Shown in pieces: positions 47,354-56,583 of a stretch of DNA of 64,000 bases. The translations under genes and the position numbers were made by a program. The DNA is from Plantimonas leprariae (GTDB taxonomy: Bacteria > Pseudomonadota > Alphaproteobacteria > Rhizobiales > Rhizobiaceae). The DNA is taken from positions 124,001-188,000 of the forward strand of contig NZ_VZDO01000004.1 in assembly GCF_008802405.1 (NCBI RefSeq), read 5' to 3'. The number at the start of each line of letters is the position of its first letter. Position 1 is the first letter of the stretch. The notes below the pieces were generated by a model. It had not been told where the DNA came from, did not search any database, and saw only the letters and a list, made by a program, of their open reading frames with translations.

Positions 47354-47407
47354 CGGCAGCAGCGGCGCGGCCGGCGGGATGCCCCGCCTGTCGCGCCCGC
47401 CCTTCGC

Positions 47408-48580
47408 TCAGTCGCCGGAGCCCTGATCGGAATCCTGCGCCGGCAGCACGTCGGTCGTCAGCAGTTCGACATCCGCGTTCTTGCCGGCTTCCACGGTGAA
47501 GTCCCGCTGGTAGGTCTTGTCGCGATTCTTCGCGACGACGAGATAGTTGCCCTCCGCCAGCACCATCGAGGGGAACGCGCCGACACGCTCCTCGACGAGG
47601 TCGCCGTCGCCCGTCATCACCTGCCACGCGGTGTCGGCGATCGCCTCGCCGCCCTTGTCGCGCAGAAGCTTCATCGTCAGTTGCGCGGCGCTGTGCTGTA
47701 GGGTGACGTCGGTGACCTTGCCGGCCTCGATCTTCACCTCGCCGTGCACCTCGGCATTCTCGTCGCCGTAGTGCGAGACGATCTGGTACGAGCCGGCGTT
47801 CAGCGCCACCACCGAGTTCGCATCGACGTCGCCCGCGATCAGGCGGCGATCGCTCTCGACCACTTCATCCGAATAGACGTCGAACCGCAGCTTGTCGGGC
47901 GGGATCGCGCCGTTGGCGCCGACGCGTGCGTTCATGCGCAGGCCCCCGGCGTCGAGCACGATGTCCTCGTTCGACGCAGGTCCCCCGATGTCGATACGCT
48001 TCGTGACGCCCGCGCGCCCGAGGCCGACATGCATCAGGTAGGAGCCCGCCGGTATCTCGAAATCGGCGCTGCCGCCCTTGGCTGACGCGATGAGCGCCAG
48101 CTTGCCGTCGACGCCGGGGATCGGCGAGAACAGGCGCCAGACTAGGCCGGACGGCAGCTTCGCGCCGTCCTTCACGAGTCGCGCATCGAGATGCAGCCGC
48201 CGCGTCCGCGCCAGCGGGTTCGCGGCGACAGAGTTCTGCGGCGCGTAGGCGGGAAGTGCCGGCAGCGACAGTTCCGGCTGCGGCAACCCGCCGAGCTCGG
48301 TATTCGGCAGCGCGATCGGCTCGAGCTTGTGCAACGGCTGCGGCAGGTTGACGCCGAGATCGCCCGGCGAGCTGTTCGGAATGGCCGAAGGCGAGACGTA
48401 GGCGCCGGGCTCGTCGCCGCCCTCCTTGCCGCCGCCGAAGCTGCGGGAAAAGAAGCCGCCCTTTCCCCCCGGCGCTTCTTGCGCGACGGCCGGCAGCACC
48501 GACACCACCGCCAAGGCGACGCCCGCGGCGGTAAGTGCCGCGCCATGCCAGCGCAGAAGTGGATGCAGAACTGAACCCAT
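47408..48580 (-). CDS. Secreted protein with repeated beta-domains, unknown function
   Basis: Protein of 390 residues. A signal peptide (LTAAGVALAVVSVLPAVAQ) leads into a Gly/Pro-rich segment (residues about 35-120) and then three or four beta-sandwich-like units of about 80 residues. Each unit contains a related motif with a glycine turn and S/N-Y: PAGSYLMHVGLGRAG, NAGSYQIVSHYGDEN and AEGNYLVVAKNRDKT. The pattern resembles carboxypeptidase-regulatory or PEGA-like repeats. I do not recognise a specific function. The 3' end faces the thrS stop. Confidence 0.7.
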   Translation of the reverse strand: MGSVLHPLLRWHGAALTAAGVALAVVSVLPAVAQEAPGGKGGFFSRSFGGGKEGGDEPGAYVSPSAIPNSSPGDLGVNLPQPLHKLEPIALPNTELGGLPQPELSLPALPAYAPQNSVAANPLARTRRLHLDARLVKDGAKLPSGLVWRLFSPIPGVDGKLALIASAKGGSADFEIPAGSYLMHVGLGRAGVTKRIDIGGPASNEDIVLDAGGLRMNARVGANGAIPPDKLRFDVYSDEVVESDRRLIAGDVDANSVVALNAGSYQIVSHYGDENAEVHGEVKIEAGKVTDVTLQHSAAQLTMKLLRDKGGEAIADTAWQVMTGDGDLVEERVGAFPSMVLAEGNYLVVAKNRDKTYQRDFTVEAGKNADVELLTTDVLPAQDSDQGSGD

Positions 48581-48733
48581 CGTCTCAGGTTGAATACGTT
48601 TCGAGCCGGTTTCCAAGTGTGGAGCGCCGTCGTCACCGCTTCTTTGTGGCGAGGTTAGGGGAAAGCGAGGCCGCGGCTTGGATTTCGCCGCCAGTGTGGC
48701 TAGCTGACACCTATCCGAAGAGGGACCCCGACG

Positions 48734-49318
48734 TTGAACGAAATCGCCCAGTACCTGTCCACCCGCCGGTCGATCGCCATTCCCGCGCTCGGCCAGCCGG
48801 CGCCTGAAGGCGAAACGCTGGAAGCGATGCTGCGGATCGCGGCGCGCGTGCCGGATCACGGCAAGCTCGCGCCCTGGCGCTTCATCCTCTACCGCGGCGA
48901 TGCGGCCGTGCGGATCGGGGTGGCGCTTCGCGAACTGGCGGAGCGGCGGGAAGGACCGCTCGGCGAGATGCGGCGGGACATGGAGGAAAAGCGCTTCAGC
49001 CGTTCGCCGCTGGTGGTCGGCGTCGTGTCGCGCGCCAAGCCGCATGTGAAGATACCGGAATGGGAGCAGGTCATGTCCGCCGGCGCCGCGGCGATGAACC
49101 TCGTCCACGCGGCGCACGCCCTCGGCTTCGGCGCGAACTGGCTGACGGAATGGGTGGCCTACGACGACGAGGCGAAAGGCATCCTCGGCATCGCGCCGAA
49201 CGAGAAGGTCGCGGGCTTCATCCATGTCGGCTCGCCGGTCGACGTCCAGACCGATCGCGTCCGGCCCGAACTCGCCGACATCGTCAGCGAAGCCGCCGCG
49301 CCGCCGGCGGCGGCCTGA
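48734..49318 (+). CDS. Nitroreductase-family flavoprotein (YdjA-like)
   Basis: FMN-dependent oxidoreductase of 194 residues. FMN-binding RRSIAIPALGQPAPEG at the N-terminus, the PDHGKLAPWRF block and GAAAMNLVHAAHALGFGANW with TEWVAYDDEAK match the YdjA-type subfamily. The physiological substrate is unknown. The start is TTG at 48734, preceded by AGAGGGA. A flavin reductase gene begins four bases after its stop. Confidence 0.85.
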   Translation: MNEIAQYLSTRRSIAIPALGQPAPEGETLEAMLRIAARVPDHGKLAPWRFILYRGDAAVRIGVALRELAERREGPLGEMRRDMEEKRFSRSPLVVGVVSRAKPHVKIPEWEQVMSAGAAAMNLVHAAHALGFGANWLTEWVAYDDEAKGILGIAPNEKVAGFIHVGSPVDVQTDRVRPELADIVSEAAAPPAAA

Positions 49319-49322
49319 ACCG

Positions 49323-49946
49323 ATGTTCTACACGACGGAGGCGAACGATCACGGCCTGCCGCACGATCCGTTCAAGGCGATCGTCGCGCCGCGTCCCATC
49401 GGCTGGATCTCGACACGGGCGCGCGACGGCTCCATCAACCTCGCGCCCTACAGCTTCTTCAACGCGATCTCCGACAAGCCGAAGCTCGTCATGTTCTCGT
49501 CGAGCGGCATGAAGCACAGCGCGAGCTTCGCCATCGAGACCGGCGAATTCGTCGCGAACCTCGCGACGGAGGCGCTGGCGGCGGCCGTGAACCGTTCGTC
49601 CGCTCCCGCTCCGCGCGGCACGAGCGAGTTCGCGCTCGCCGGCCTGACGGAAGCGGCGTGCCGGCTCGTCGCCGCGCCGCGCGTCGCGGAAAGCCCGGCG
49701 GCGCTGGAGTGCAGGGTCACAACGCATTTCACGCCGGCCGGCTTGAACGGCGAGCCGTCCGAATCGGTGATCGTGATCGGGGAGGTCGTCGGCATCCATA
49801 TCGACGAGGCGCTGCTGCGGGACGGCATGATCGACATGGCGCTGGCGAGGCCGCTGTCTCGTCTCGGCTATTTGGACTACGCGGTCGCCGCCGACGTGTT
49901 CCAGATGACCCGCCCCAAGCAAGCGGACGGTGCCGACGCCGCGTGA
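49323..49946 (+). CDS. Flavin reductase-like domain protein
   Basis: FMN-binding split-barrel protein of 207 residues. The family pattern includes FKAIVAPRPIGWISTRARDG, INLAPYSFFNAISDKPKLVM and ETGEFVANLATEAL. It probably reduces or binds FMN for a partner. The nitroreductase-type protein encoded four bases upstream is the natural candidate. Both being flavin proteins in one transcript suggests a shared redox function, which is inference. Confidence 0.83.
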   Translation: MFYTTEANDHGLPHDPFKAIVAPRPIGWISTRARDGSINLAPYSFFNAISDKPKLVMFSSSGMKHSASFAIETGEFVANLATEALAAAVNRSSAPAPRGTSEFALAGLTEAACRLVAAPRVAESPAALECRVTTHFTPAGLNGEPSESVIVIGEVVGIHIDEALLRDGMIDMALARPLSRLGYLDYAVAADVFQMTRPKQADGADAA

Positions 49947-50044
49947 AACGATGAAGGATCGGTGAAAAAGCTCAGTAAACCGATCCTTAACCGCCGACGC
50001 ATAACCTTTCCCGGTCAGTTCCTCGTCCGGCTCCGCCACCCGCC

Positions 50045-51178
50045 ATGAATCTGCAGCGTTTCGTTAGATGGTGCGAGACGGCGTCCAGCCGGCAGCGCGC
50101 CGAAGGCTACGCCATTCTCGCCCGGGCACTGGCCGACGAGACTCTGCCTCCCTTGGATCGTGACGCGGCCTCGAACGGCCTCTATCTGGCGCTGGATGAT
50201 CCGTCGCCCAAGGTCCGCCTGACGGTCGCCGATGCGGTTGCCGAAAGCGCCGCAGCGCCCCGAGCGCTCGTGAAGGGGCTGCTCCTCGATATCGATGAGA
50301 TCGCCGCCCGCGTCGCGCTCTCGCCGGTCCTGACGAGCGAGGATCTTCGCGACGCGCTGGTCGTCGTGCGCGAGCCGGTCCGTGCGGCGATCGCCGCCCG
50401 TCCGCGGCTGGGAGCCGTCGCAGTTGCGCTCGCTCGCGTCGGCGGCATCGCCGCCTCCCTGGTCCTTGCCGCAAACGATTGCGCGTCCATGCCGGCCGCC
50501 ACCTTCCGCTGCATGGCGGAGCGCTGGGGCGGCAATGCCGCACTGCGCTCGCTGCTGCTGGAACGGCACGATCTCCCGGCCGATGTGCGCCAGACGCTGA
50601 TTCTAGAAGCGGGCCATGCCCTGCAGCACTCGGCCTTCGTGGCGGGAGTGCTGGGGGTGGCTCGTTCCAGCGAGATCGCCTTCGAGGCCTGCGCCCGCGC
50701 GACCGCCGCGATGGCGGAGTGGCTGGACGGCCGCGACATGCCGAGCCTGATCGATCATCTCCGGACCAGCGGCCAGCTCACCCCGGCCTTCCTCATCCGT
50801 ATCACCTGTTCCGGCAACATCGATCTTCTTGCGGCATCGCTGGCGGCGCTGTCCGGCCTGTCGGAACGGCGTGTGCGGGCTGTGGTGGTGGAAGCGCGCC
50901 AAGGCCCGTTCCGTTCGCTGGCGCGCGACTGCGGGCTCGACGAGTCTGCCGCCGCACTCCTCCATCTCGCCACCCGGCAGTGGAAGGAAGTGGCGACCGG
51001 CGCGGTTTCGGGCGACGTGCGGGACGTGTCGGCCTTCGTCATGCGGCGCGTCGTCGAGGCGTTCCGCGCGCTGCCGGGATGCCGGCCGGGTGACACGACG
51101 CGGTTCCTGCGACAACTCGAAGGCGAATCGGCGCGCGACGCCGCCCGCAACCGACGTGAACTGCTGCTGGCTGCCTGA
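50045..51178 (+). CDS. DUF2336 domain-containing protein
   Basis: Helical protein of 377 residues matching DUF2336 in composition and layout: N-terminal FVRWCETASSRQRAEGYAIL, ALDDPSPKVRLTVADAVAES (a HEAT-like repeat) and an Ala/Leu-rich remainder. Function is unknown, although HEAT-like folding suggests protein binding. It ends two bases from the convergent nadK stop. Confidence 0.78.
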   Translation: MNLQRFVRWCETASSRQRAEGYAILARALADETLPPLDRDAASNGLYLALDDPSPKVRLTVADAVAESAAAPRALVKGLLLDIDEIAARVALSPVLTSEDLRDALVVVREPVRAAIAARPRLGAVAVALARVGGIAASLVLAANDCASMPAATFRCMAERWGGNAALRSLLLERHDLPADVRQTLILEAGHALQHSAFVAGVLGVARSSEIAFEACARATAAMAEWLDGRDMPSLIDHLRTSGQLTPAFLIRITCSGNIDLLAASLAALSGLSERRVRAVVVEARQGPFRSLARDCGLDESAAALLHLATRQWKEVATGAVSGDVRDVSAFVMRRVVEAFRALPGCRPGDTTRFLRQLEGESARDAARNRRELLLAA

Positions 51179-51180
51179 GG

Positions 51181-51954
51181 TCAGTACCGGAACTGCTCGG
51201 AGATGATGCGCTCGTCCCAGGAATGGTCGCGGTCGAAGAGGATCTGCGCCTGAAGCGTGGTCGATTCGCGCACGGCGATGTGCTGTACCGACTTCACCTC
51301 CGTGTGGTCCGCCACCGCGTTCACCGGGCGCTTGCCGGGCTCCAGCGTCTCGATCTCGACCGTCTGCCGGCTGGAAAGGAGCGCCCCGCGCCAGCGCCGG
51401 GGCCGGAAGGCGCTGACCGGCGTCAGGGCCAGCAGCGGAGCATCCATCGGGATGATCGGCCCCTGCGCCGAGAGGTTGTAGGCGGTTGAGCCGGTCGGCG
51501 TCGCGACCATCACGCCGTCGCAGACGAGTTCCTCCAGTCGCGGCTGCCCATCGATCACGATCCGCAGCCGCGCCGCCTGGTAGGATTGGCGGAACAGCGC
51601 CACCTCGTTGATGGCGCGCGCCTCGTGCCGGGCGCCGTCGACGTCGATCACGGCCATTTCGAGCGGCCTGATCGTATGTTCGGCGGCCGCTTCGATCCGC
51701 TCGATCAGGCCCGTCTCGCGGAACTCGTTCATCAGGAAGCCGATATGGCCCTGATTCATCCCGTAGATCGGGATGCCCGTATCCATGAAGCGGTGCAGCG
51801 ACTGCAGCATGAAGCCGTCGCCGCCGAGCGCTACGACGACATCGGCCCGTTCCGGAGGTGCTTGCGGATAGAGCGCTTGCAGCCGCTCGGCTGCTTCGCG
51901 CGCGGAGGGCACGTCGCTCGCAACGACGGAGATCGCGGAGATGGATCGCGGCAT
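51181..51954 (-). CDS. nadK: NAD kinase
   Basis: Phosphorylates NAD to NADP in the cytosol. The ATP/NAD signature motifs are [28 protein letters not shown] and the triple-Gly/Thr region [18 protein letters not shown]. It has 257 residues with the ATG at 51954 ([14 protein letters not shown]). An ORF extension of 20 codons upstream is not supported. The start has only a weak ribosome-binding site. Confidence 0.93.
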   Translation of the reverse strand: MPRSISAISVVASDVPSAREAAERLQALYPQAPPERADVVVALGGDGFMLQSLHRFMDTGIPIYGMNQGHIGFLMNEFRETGLIERIEAAAEHTIRPLEMAVIDVDGARHEARAINEVALFRQSYQAARLRIVIDGQPRLEELVCDGVMVATPTGSTAYNLSAQGPIIPMDAPLLALTPVSAFRPRRWRGALLSSRQTVEIETLEPGKRPVNAVADHTEVKSVQHIAVRESTTLQAQILFDRDHSWDERIISEQFRY

Positions 51955-52375
51955 CGGCTCCGAAGCGTCGTTCGCCCTCGTGCCGACGCGGCAGGGCATT
52001 CCCAGACCTGGCAAGGGCGGAGCCGCGAATACGGCCGACTACGGACCGCCCTTCGATCCGCCGGCGATGATAGGGCGGAACGTCCCGGTTTCCAACGCCT
52101 CTGCGGCTCGGAAGGCGCGGTGGGCCCGGAGGGACTTGAACCCCCAACCAAGCGGTTATGAGCCGCCGGCTCTAACCAATTGAGCTACAGGCCCGGCCGA
52201 AACCCGCCATAAGCGAAAGCGGTGGCGCGCTCAAGGCGCGATCGCCGCCATATCCTCGTGGCCACCTCTGTCTTCGCGACGCAACCGCTCCATTATCGCG
52301 TCCGTTAGTTTGCGAGGCACCTGACGGCAGCGGCAATCGTCGCGACAGGCGTGACGGCCCGCGGGAAGGAACGAG
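51955..52375. other. Gap between nadK and DUF2934 gene, holding only the tRNA
   Basis: 421 bases. Apart from the tRNA at 52121-52194 I see no gene here. The 181 bases after the tRNA 5' end, up to the DUF2934 start, should contain the divergent promoters of the tRNA and of the 52376 gene, but no clear -35/-10 pair stands out. No integrase or direct repeat of the tRNA end was seen. Confidence 0.5.
52121..52194 (-). tRNA. tRNA-Ile2 (CAU anticodon)
   Basis: A 74-base cloverleaf: acceptor GGGCCTG paired with CGGGCCC, D-stem GCTC/GAGC, anticodon stem GGCGG/CCGCT with loop CTCATAA, variable TGGTT and T-stem GGGGG/CCCTC with TTCAAGT. CCA is not encoded. The CAU anticodon could be Met, but the anticodon stem and following CTTGGT resemble tRNA-Ile2 (E. 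coli ileX) rather than elongator Met. C34 would be changed to lysidine by TilS to read AUA. Confidence 0.9.
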
Positions 52376-52819
52376 ATGAAGAACGACGACGAGGAACGGA
52401 TTCGCCAGGAAGCGCATCGTCTCTGGGAAGCGGAAGGGCGACCGGACGGGCGCGCCGACCGGCATTGGGCCGAGGCGCGCGAGATCGTCGCGCTGCGTGA
52501 CAGCATGGGCAGCACGCTGAAGCCCGTGCAGGACACGCTGGAAGAGCCGGCCGAACCCGCGCTGGCGGCCGAGAACCTCGGTGATCTGCCGGGCATGACG
52601 GATCAGGGTGACGAGAAGCTGGCTCCCAGCCTCGACGCGGCTCGCGACCTGACCGACGAACAGTCGCTGAGCACCGACAAGGACCGGAAGAAAGAGAAAG
52701 CCAAGGCGCCGGCCGCCAAGGCGAAGGCCGCCGATAAGTCGAAGGCGAAGACCAAGGCCGCGACGGCGAAAGCCCCGGCGAAGGGCGAGACCAAGGCGTC
52801 CAAACGCAAGAGCGCGTGA
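52376..52819 (+). CDS. DUF2934 protein with histone H1-like Lys/Ala tail
   Basis: Protein of 147 residues. The N-terminal DUF2934 unit (EERIRQEAHRLWEAEGRPDG then RADRHWAEAREIVALRD) is followed by an acidic middle part (residues about 45-98) and, from about residue 100, a Lys/Ala-rich tail of KAKA, KTKA and PAKG-type repeats ending KRKSA. Such tails occur in histone H1-like bacterial proteins (AlgP, HctB, PhaF) and bind DNA or polyanions. A nucleoid or granule role is inferred only. A strongly acidic protein is encoded 19 bases downstream. Confidence 0.75.
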   Translation: MKNDDEERIRQEAHRLWEAEGRPDGRADRHWAEAREIVALRDSMGSTLKPVQDTLEEPAEPALAAENLGDLPGMTDQGDEKLAPSLDAARDLTDEQSLSTDKDRKKEKAKAPAAKAKAADKSKAKTKAATAKAPAKGETKASKRKSA

Positions 52820-52838
52820 CGTTTTCGAGGAGCATGTG

Positions 52839-53171
52839 ATGTCGAAGCTGAGACAGGAAGAGCGCGACGCAGCGCTGCCGCAGGACGGGGCCTTCGCGAA
52901 CGAGGACGACCTGCACCCCTCGGACCGCGCCGTTGCCGGGCTGGAAGCGGAGGACGAGGGTCTCGACCCGGCGGATCGGCAACCGGGCACGTTGGCCGAC
53001 GACGACGCGACCCAGATGGACGTCGGCACCGAGCCCCGCAGCGAGGAAACCTCCGTCGACTACGCCAACGACGACCAGGAAACGCTGGACGGCCTGGACG
53101 AACTGGAGGAGTCCGTGCGCGAGCAGGCGGAGGACCGACCGCTCGGCAGCGCGAGCGAGTTCGAACCGTAA
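52839..53171 (+). CDS. Acidic low-complexity protein, unknown function
   Basis: Protein of 110 residues very rich in D and E, with few hydrophobic residues and no domain I recognise (for example DQETLDGLDELEESVREQAE). It is probably intrinsically disordered and soluble. GAGGAG precedes the ATG at 52839. It is 19 bases after the DUF2934/H1-like gene and hence in the same operon; opposite net charges make physical interaction plausible. Confidence 0.65.
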   Translation: MSKLRQEERDAALPQDGAFANEDDLHPSDRAVAGLEAEDEGLDPADRQPGTLADDDATQMDVGTEPRSEETSVDYANDDQETLDGLDELEESVREQAEDRPLGSASEFEP

Positions 53172-53175
53172 GGGG

Positions 53176-53904
53176 TCAGCCGAGCCCGAGCGCGGCGAGC
53201 AGTTCGCCGAGATCGGTCACCGTCAGGACCGGGAGATCGTTCAGGGCTTGGCTCGCCGCGGACGTCCGCGCGATGCCGACCGGCACCGCGCCGGCTGCGC
53301 GGGCGGCATGCATGTCGTGCGGCGAGTCGCCGAGGAGGGCGACCGCGGAAGCCGGCAGTCCGGTGGCACCGGCGAAAGCCTGCACCATGCCGGGACCGGG
53401 CTTGCCGCCGAAGCCCGAGTCGTAACCGGCGACGAAGCCGAAGAAGCCGTCGATCGCCAGCTTTTCCAGATGGGCGCGGGCCGTCTGCTCGAAATCGTTG
53501 GTCGCGATGCCGACCGGCAGGCCCGCCTCGGTCAGCCGGGCGAGGGCGACGGGGACGTCGTCGTAGGCGGTGAGATGGCGGAGGCTCGCGGCGCGGAACG
53601 CTTCGTCGAGCCGCGTAAGGAGCGCCCGGTCATAGGGGTCGCCGAGACGCTCGGCCCAGGCCGGTGCGAACTCGTCGGCATCGCCGCCGATGATCGGCGA
53701 GTCCGGCAGGAACCGGTTTTCGCCCGGTACGAAGCCGCAGGAGGTGGCGAGGGCCGCGATCATGGCAATGTCGCCGCCGGCGAGTTCGTCCAGCACTTCG
53801 GCGGTGGCCGGACCCCAGGTGGCTTCGAAGTCGAGAAGCGTTCCGTCCTTGTCGAACAGAACCGCGCGGACGCCGACGAGGGCGGGATGGACGTCGCGCC
53901 GCAT
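53176..53904 (-). CDS. HAD-family phosphatase (phosphoglycolate phosphatase-like)
   Basis: Haloacid dehalogenase-type hydrolase of 242 residues. Motif I is LFDKDGTLLDF (nucleophile and acid Asp pair), motif II Thr in GIATNDFEQTA, motif III Lys in GFGGKPGPGM and motif IV LLGDSPHDMHAA. The cap is the C1 helical type (residues about 30-105). The substrate is unknown; phosphoglycolate is one option. The ATG at 53904 forms TGATG with the stop of the nitrilase gene, better than the TTG 12 bases upstream. Confidence 0.82.
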   Translation of the reverse strand: MRRDVHPALVGVRAVLFDKDGTLLDFEATWGPATAEVLDELAGGDIAMIAALATSCGFVPGENRFLPDSPIIGGDADEFAPAWAERLGDPYDRALLTRLDEAFRAASLRHLTAYDDVPVALARLTEAGLPVGIATNDFEQTARAHLEKLAIDGFFGFVAGYDSGFGGKPGPGMVQAFAGATGLPASAVALLGDSPHDMHAARAAGAVPVGIARTSAASQALNDLPVLTVTDLGELLAALGLG

Positions 53905-54743
53905 CAGCGCATCCAAGGCGCGTCCTCGTGCTCGGCATGGCTGGGCGGCGGCGGACGGCGGAGCGCGAGCGCGGTGCGAAGCTCGTCCAGATAGGGATTG
54001 GTCTCGACCGAAGCCGAATAGTCCTCGGCATCGATCGTCGCGTCGATGAAGCCGAGTTTGTCCTCCGGCGCGACGGCGATGCGGGCGCCGTCCGGCGCCG
54101 CGACGCAGGAAAGGCCCTGATAGGAGAAGCGATCGTCCTTGCCGGCGTGGTTCACGTAGACGATGAAGACGTGGTTCTCGAAAGCGCGCACCGGCACGAC
54201 GCTCTCCGCGATGAAGCGCGAGGCCGAACCTGCCGGCAGGGCGGTCGGCACGAAGATGATCTCCGCGCCTTCGAGCGCCAGCTCGCGAACCCGCTCCGGA
54301 AACTCGACATCGAAGCAGACGAGGACGCCCGCCTTCTTGCCGGCGATCTCGAAGATCTGGCTGGCGCTGGTGCCGGGGGTGAACAGCGCCTTTTCGTATT
54401 CGCCGTAGAGGTGCTGCTTGGCGTAGACGATCGGCTTCTGGCGCGGGCGCACCACCACCGCGGCGTTGATCAGGTTCTCCGTTTCGCGGAGTGCGAGGCC
54501 GATGACGATCGCGATGGAATGGTCGTCCGCCATCTCGCGGAGCTCGGACATGATCGGACCGTCCGCCTCTTCCGCCACCTCGCGGATCGCTTCGCCGGCT
54601 CCGTAGCCGGTCGGCGCGAGTTCAGGAAAGACGACGACGTCCGCCCCGTCCGAGGCGGCGTCGGCGATAAGGTAGCGGATCGCCGACAACCGGGCCTGGA
54701 GGTCGGTTTCCTCCGCCGGCATCTGGCACGCACGGACTTCCAT
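53904..54743 (-). CDS. Carbon-nitrogen hydrolase (nitrilase superfamily)
   Basis: Amidase-type enzyme of 279 residues. The catalytic triad is Glu in VVVFPELAPTGYGAGE, Lys in IVYAKQHLYGEYEKALFTPG and Cys in AGVLVCFDVEFPERVREL. A second Glu of the superfamily is present in the EYEKALFTPG loop. The substrate is unknown; branches include omega-amidase and N-carbamoylputrescine amidase. It is followed by the HAD gene, coupled by TGATG. Confidence 0.83.
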   Translation of the reverse strand: MEVRACQMPAEETDLQARLSAIRYLIADAASDGADVVVFPELAPTGYGAGEAIREVAEEADGPIMSELREMADDHSIAIVIGLALRETENLINAAVVVRPRQKPIVYAKQHLYGEYEKALFTPGTSASQIFEIAGKKAGVLVCFDVEFPERVRELALEGAEIIFVPTALPAGSASRFIAESVVPVRAFENHVFIVYVNHAGKDDRFSYQGLSCVAAPDGARIAVAPEDKLGFIDATIDAEDYSASVETNPYLDELRTALALRRPPPPSHAEHEDAPWMR

Positions 54744-54821
54744 GGAGGGCTCCGTCGAATGGAAAGCTGCGCGGCTACGTTCCGGTGCGCTGCAGCATGA
54801 GGCGCGCCATTTACGCGCCCG

Positions 54822-56201
54822 CTACGCCGGGTTCAACCCCGCGGTCGCCTGATCGAAGGCGCGGGCGAAACGGTCGAGCATCTCGTCCACCTCTTTTTCG
54901 GTGATGATCAGCGGCGGGCAGAAGGCGATCTGGTCGCCGATCGCCCGGATGATCACGCCCTGCTCGTGGGCCGCATCGAACACCGCCAGTCCGAGCTTGC
55001 CGACCGGATCGAAGCGGCGCTTCGCCGCCTTGTCCGCAACGAGCTCGATCGCCGCGATGAGGCCGACGCCGCGCACTTCCCCCACCAGCGGATGATCTGC
55101 GAAGCGCCGCCGCAACTCGCGCTGCAGGTGCTCGCCGACGACCCGCGCGTTCTCCACCAGCCCGCGCTCCTCGATGATGTCGAGGTTCTCGTTCGCGACG
55201 GCGCAGGCCACCGGATGCGCCCCGGCGGTGAAGCCGTGGCCAAGCGTGCCGATCTTCGCCGAATTGTCGGCGATCCCCTGGTAGATCTCGTCGCTGATCA
55301 GCACAGCGGCCAGCGGTTGATAGGACGAGGTGATCTGCTTCGACAGCACCAGCACGTCCGGATCGATGCCGTAATAGTTGCAGCCGAAGGGCGTGCCGAG
55401 CCGACCGAAGCCGTTGATCACCTCGTCGATGACAAGGAGCACGTCGTACTTGTGGCAGACGGCCTGGATCTTCTGCCAGTAGCCTTCCGGCGGCGGCATC
55501 ACGCCGCCGGCACCCATCAGCGGCTCGCCGATGAAGGCGGCGATCGTCTCCGGCCCGGCTTCGAGAATCGTCGCTTCCAGTTCGTCCGCGAGCCGCGTCG
55601 AGAACGCTTCCTCGCTCTCGCCGGGATCGGCGTAGCGGTAATGGTGCGGGCAGGTGACGTGCTTCACCGGGATGATCGGCAGGTCGAAGTCGCGGTGGTT
55701 CGTCGGCAGGCCGGTCAGCGAGCCGGAAGCGATGGTGATGCCGTGATAGGCCCCCTGGCGCGCGATGAAGGTCTTCTTCGCGTGGTGGCCGCGCGCGTTG
55801 TTGAAGTACCAGACGAGCTTGATCGCGGTATCGTTCGCCTCCGAGCCGGAGTTGGTAAAGAACACCTTCCGCAGCCGCTCCGGCGTCATGCCGACCAGGC
55901 GCTCGGCGAGGAGGATTGCCGGCTCGTTCGATTTGTGGCTGAACGAATGGTAGTAGGGCAGCTTCTGGAGTTGCCGGTAGGCGGCGTCCGCCAGCCGCTT
56001 CTCGCCGAAGCCGACGGCGACGCTCCAGAGCCCGGCCATCCCCTCGATATATTCCCGACCCTCGTCGTCGAAGACGCGGATGCCTTGCCCGCGCTCGATG
56101 ACGATCGGGCCGCGCTCCTCATGCCGGCGGGCGTTCGTCACCGCATGCAGCAGATACTCGACGTCGCGCGCCTGCATCGAGTTCGGGAGGGCATTCGACA
56201 T
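54822..56201 (-). CDS. Class III (omega) aminotransferase
   Basis: PLP-dependent transaminase of 459 residues, fold type I. The PLP-lysine lies in LVLSKQITSSYQPLAAVLIS. Other markers are VFFTNSGSEANDTAIKLVWY, RQGAYHGITIASGSLTG, LLVIDEVINGFGRLGTPFGC and ELEATILEAGPETIAAFIGE. The profile is that of beta-alanine/putrescine/taurine:pyruvate-type aminotransferases, and the exact amino donor is unclear. A nitrilase-family gene in the same direction 78 bases downstream would fit polyamine or amide catabolism. Confidence 0.87.
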   Translation of the reverse strand: MSNALPNSMQARDVEYLLHAVTNARRHEERGPIVIERGQGIRVFDDEGREYIEGMAGLWSVAVGFGEKRLADAAYRQLQKLPYYHSFSHKSNEPAILLAERLVGMTPERLRKVFFTNSGSEANDTAIKLVWYFNNARGHHAKKTFIARQGAYHGITIASGSLTGLPTNHRDFDLPIIPVKHVTCPHHYRYADPGESEEAFSTRLADELEATILEAGPETIAAFIGEPLMGAGGVMPPPEGYWQKIQAVCHKYDVLLVIDEVINGFGRLGTPFGCNYYGIDPDVLVLSKQITSSYQPLAAVLISDEIYQGIADNSAKIGTLGHGFTAGAHPVACAVANENLDIIEERGLVENARVVGEHLQRELRRRFADHPLVGEVRGVGLIAAIELVADKAAKRRFDPVGKLGLAVFDAAHEQGVIIRAIGDQIAFCPPLIITEKEVDEMLDRFARAFDQATAGLNPA

Positions 56202-56348
56202 GAGGAAGCGCTCGCGGGTTGGCGTCGTGGGGACGTATCCTCCTAGCCTGTCGCCTTCTGCGAGGCAAAGGCGGCGGCGCGCATGTCGCAGGCCCCGAAC
56301 CGGATCGCCCTGCCGCCGTTCACCCCCGGACGGACAGGGATGAGTGCC

Positions 56349-56582
56349 ATGCAGGACCCGAAGGACACGCACGTGGTTTCGCGCAACTCCTCGCACGAGA
56401 ATGAGCGCACGCCGGATGGCGGGCAGACGCCGCGGGTGTCCGACACGCTGGCGAACGCGCGCGGCGGGCCGGACGCCGACCACCACATTGAAGCGGCCGC
56501 CAACACCGTGGTGGACGAGGAATCGGGCGCATCCGGCGCAGGCGAGCCGGAGGGCCGCATCGAGCCGTTGAAGCGGCGCTAG
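56349..56582 (+). CDS. Small polar protein, unknown function
   Basis: Frame of 77 residues, hydrophilic throughout (MQDPKDTHVVSRNSSHENER to EGRIEPLKRR), with no helix or domain recognised. The ATG at 56349 has GGGA at nine bases; ATG 56340 would add three residues and ATG 56283 would add 22. It is divergent from the transaminase gene and converges with mpg one base after its stop. Probably real but uncharacterised. Confidence 0.5.
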   Translation: MQDPKDTHVVSRNSSHENERTPDGGQTPRVSDTLANARGGPDADHHIEAAANTVVDEESGASGAGEPEGRIEPLKRR

Positions 56583-56583
56583 C

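Noticed and set aside
52121-52194. tRNA with CAU anticodon as elongator tRNA-Met
   Set aside because: The anticodon stem GGCGG/CCGCT and following CTTGGT match the tRNA-Ile2 pattern better. Decisive test: a tRNA model that separates Met, fMet and Ile2, and a count of other CAU tRNAs in the genome.
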